Assembly (NCBI GenBank): GCA_964391885.1
Contig: CAYMNU010000069.1
Location: 1 to 30,194 of the forward strand
Length of the DNA stretch: 30,194 bases
From: CAYMNU01 sp964391885
GTDB taxonomy: Archaea > Altiarchaeota > Altiarchaeia > JAFGQM01
Direction: 5' to 3'
The notes below the pieces were generated by a model. The model was not told where the DNA came from and did not search any database. It saw only the letters and a program-made list of their open reading frames with translations. Both the position numbers and the translations under genes were made by a program. Positions 29,753-30,194 of the stretch are shown here, one piece after another (within the stretch, counting starts at the first letter, position 1; the number at the start of each line of letters is the position of its first letter).

Positions 29753-30060
29753 GGTTTGTGGACGCCAAGCTCAAGGCTGCGTTCAAGGAATTAGAGACGT
29801 CTGACAAGGAACTCTACAAGCAGGTAGAGCATGCTTTGACAGATATAAGCAAGGATGTCTTCTGCAGCAGGAACGTGAAGAAGAAACTCATCCCGAAGAC
29901 ACTCATCCAAAAGTACGGGATTAACAACCTTTGGATATACAATCTTCCGCGAGGCTGGAGGCTTATCTACTCAGTCATCAACCCAAGCAAAGTCGAAGTC
30001 CTTGCATTAATCCTTGACTGGATGGATCACAAGGATTACGAACGGCTGTTCAAGTTCTAG
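29737..30060 (+). CDS. RelE-like toxin, archaeal type
   Basis: A 107-residue protein. After a helical N-terminus (VDAKLKAAFKELETSDKELYKQVEHALTDI) comes KKLIPKTLIQKYGINNLWIYNLPRGWRLIYSV, a RelE-like beta core with the basic GWRLIY strand. It ends in VEVLALILDWMDHKDYERLFKF. This ending, DHKxYERxFK, is common in a group of archaeal RelE-like proteins. The product is probably an mRNA interferase held by the protein encoded upstream; activity is not proven. Confidence 0.82.
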   Translation: MEGEIRFVDAKLKAAFKELETSDKELYKQVEHALTDISKDVFCSRNVKKKLIPKTLIQKYGINNLWIYNLPRGWRLIYSVINPSKVEVLALILDWMDHKDYERLFKF

Positions 30061-30079
30061 GTTTTTCTTTAGACAAGTT

Positions 30080-30194
30080 CTAGCTTACTCAGAAACAGGA
30101 CTGGAAACAGGACTGAAGACCTCTTACTCGCCTTAAAACAAGATAAAAAAGCCTTGTAACTCAATCCTAGAATCAGCCCGACCCAAAGCTAAGG
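30080..30194 (+). repeat. Partial repeat unit R4 at the window end
   Basis: CTAGCTTAC (30080-30088) and AGAAACAGGACTGGAAACAGG with GAAGACCTC (30091-30123) match the left part of R3. The tRNA-Ser 3' end is missing, replaced by TTACTCGCC and AT-rich sequence. A weak match to the CTAATCCTGACC..AAGCTAAAGG part follows at 30160-30194. The array may go on beyond the window or decay here. Confidence 0.5.

Noticed and set aside
21023..30194. Integrase or transposase gene in the accessory region
   Set aside because: I searched the readable frames for tyrosine/serine recombinase, DDE and Y1 motifs and saw none, so insertion is inferred only from repeats.

Overview
The window is archaeal chromosomal DNA. 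It encodes an archaeal histone, the archaeal/eukaryotic ribosomal proteins eS1 (S3Ae) and eS17, archaeal EF-2 and EF-1A, CDP-archaeol synthase (ether lipids) and a form III RuBisCO. Many genes have a TATA-like box about 25-35 bases before the start codon and little or no leader. The mix of a dense gene order, form III RuBisCO, many small toxin-antitoxin (TA) modules and short lineage-specific genes would fit an uncultivated DPANN-type or related archaeon. That placement is a guess from context.

Layout. 1-8265: histone and alaS diverge from one short promoter region; corA and a small membrane protein follow on the minus strand, then leuS and a PfkB-family sugar kinase. 8262-12074 (minus): a tight arginine operon argJ-argB-argD ending in an ACT-domain protein. 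12104-21022 (plus): the translation block: rps15 behind a structured leader, a 40-codon overlapping ORF, serS, rps3ae, rps17e, carS, then the str cluster rps12-rps7-EF-2-EF-1A-rps10. 21023-26694: an accessory stretch that starts with a 733-base insertion marked by a duplicated 3' end of rps10. It holds unknown genes, two related GT2 glycosyltransferases, form III RuBisCO and an AbrB/PIN TA pair.

26740-30194 is the most unusual part. A tRNA-Ser(GGA) gene lies in a palindrome-rich region. Downstream of it, pieces of its 5' acceptor strand (GCCGAG) and of its T-arm plus 3' acceptor strand (CAAATCCCAACCTCGGCG) recur as brackets around gene cassettes: a fic gene, a RelB/RelE-like pair and a second wHTH/RelE-like pair. 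The brackets come with conserved GC-rich hairpins and blocks of an exact 7-base repeat (type GAAGACC/CAAGACT). This looks like an array of TA cassettes built on tRNA-Ser-derived repeats, formally similar to an integron cassette array or to serial insertion at a tRNA. No integrase is visible in the window.

A separate repeat family, a 52-56 base two-hairpin element with compensatory changes in its stems, occurs once upstream of rps10 and twice in the tRNA-Ser region.
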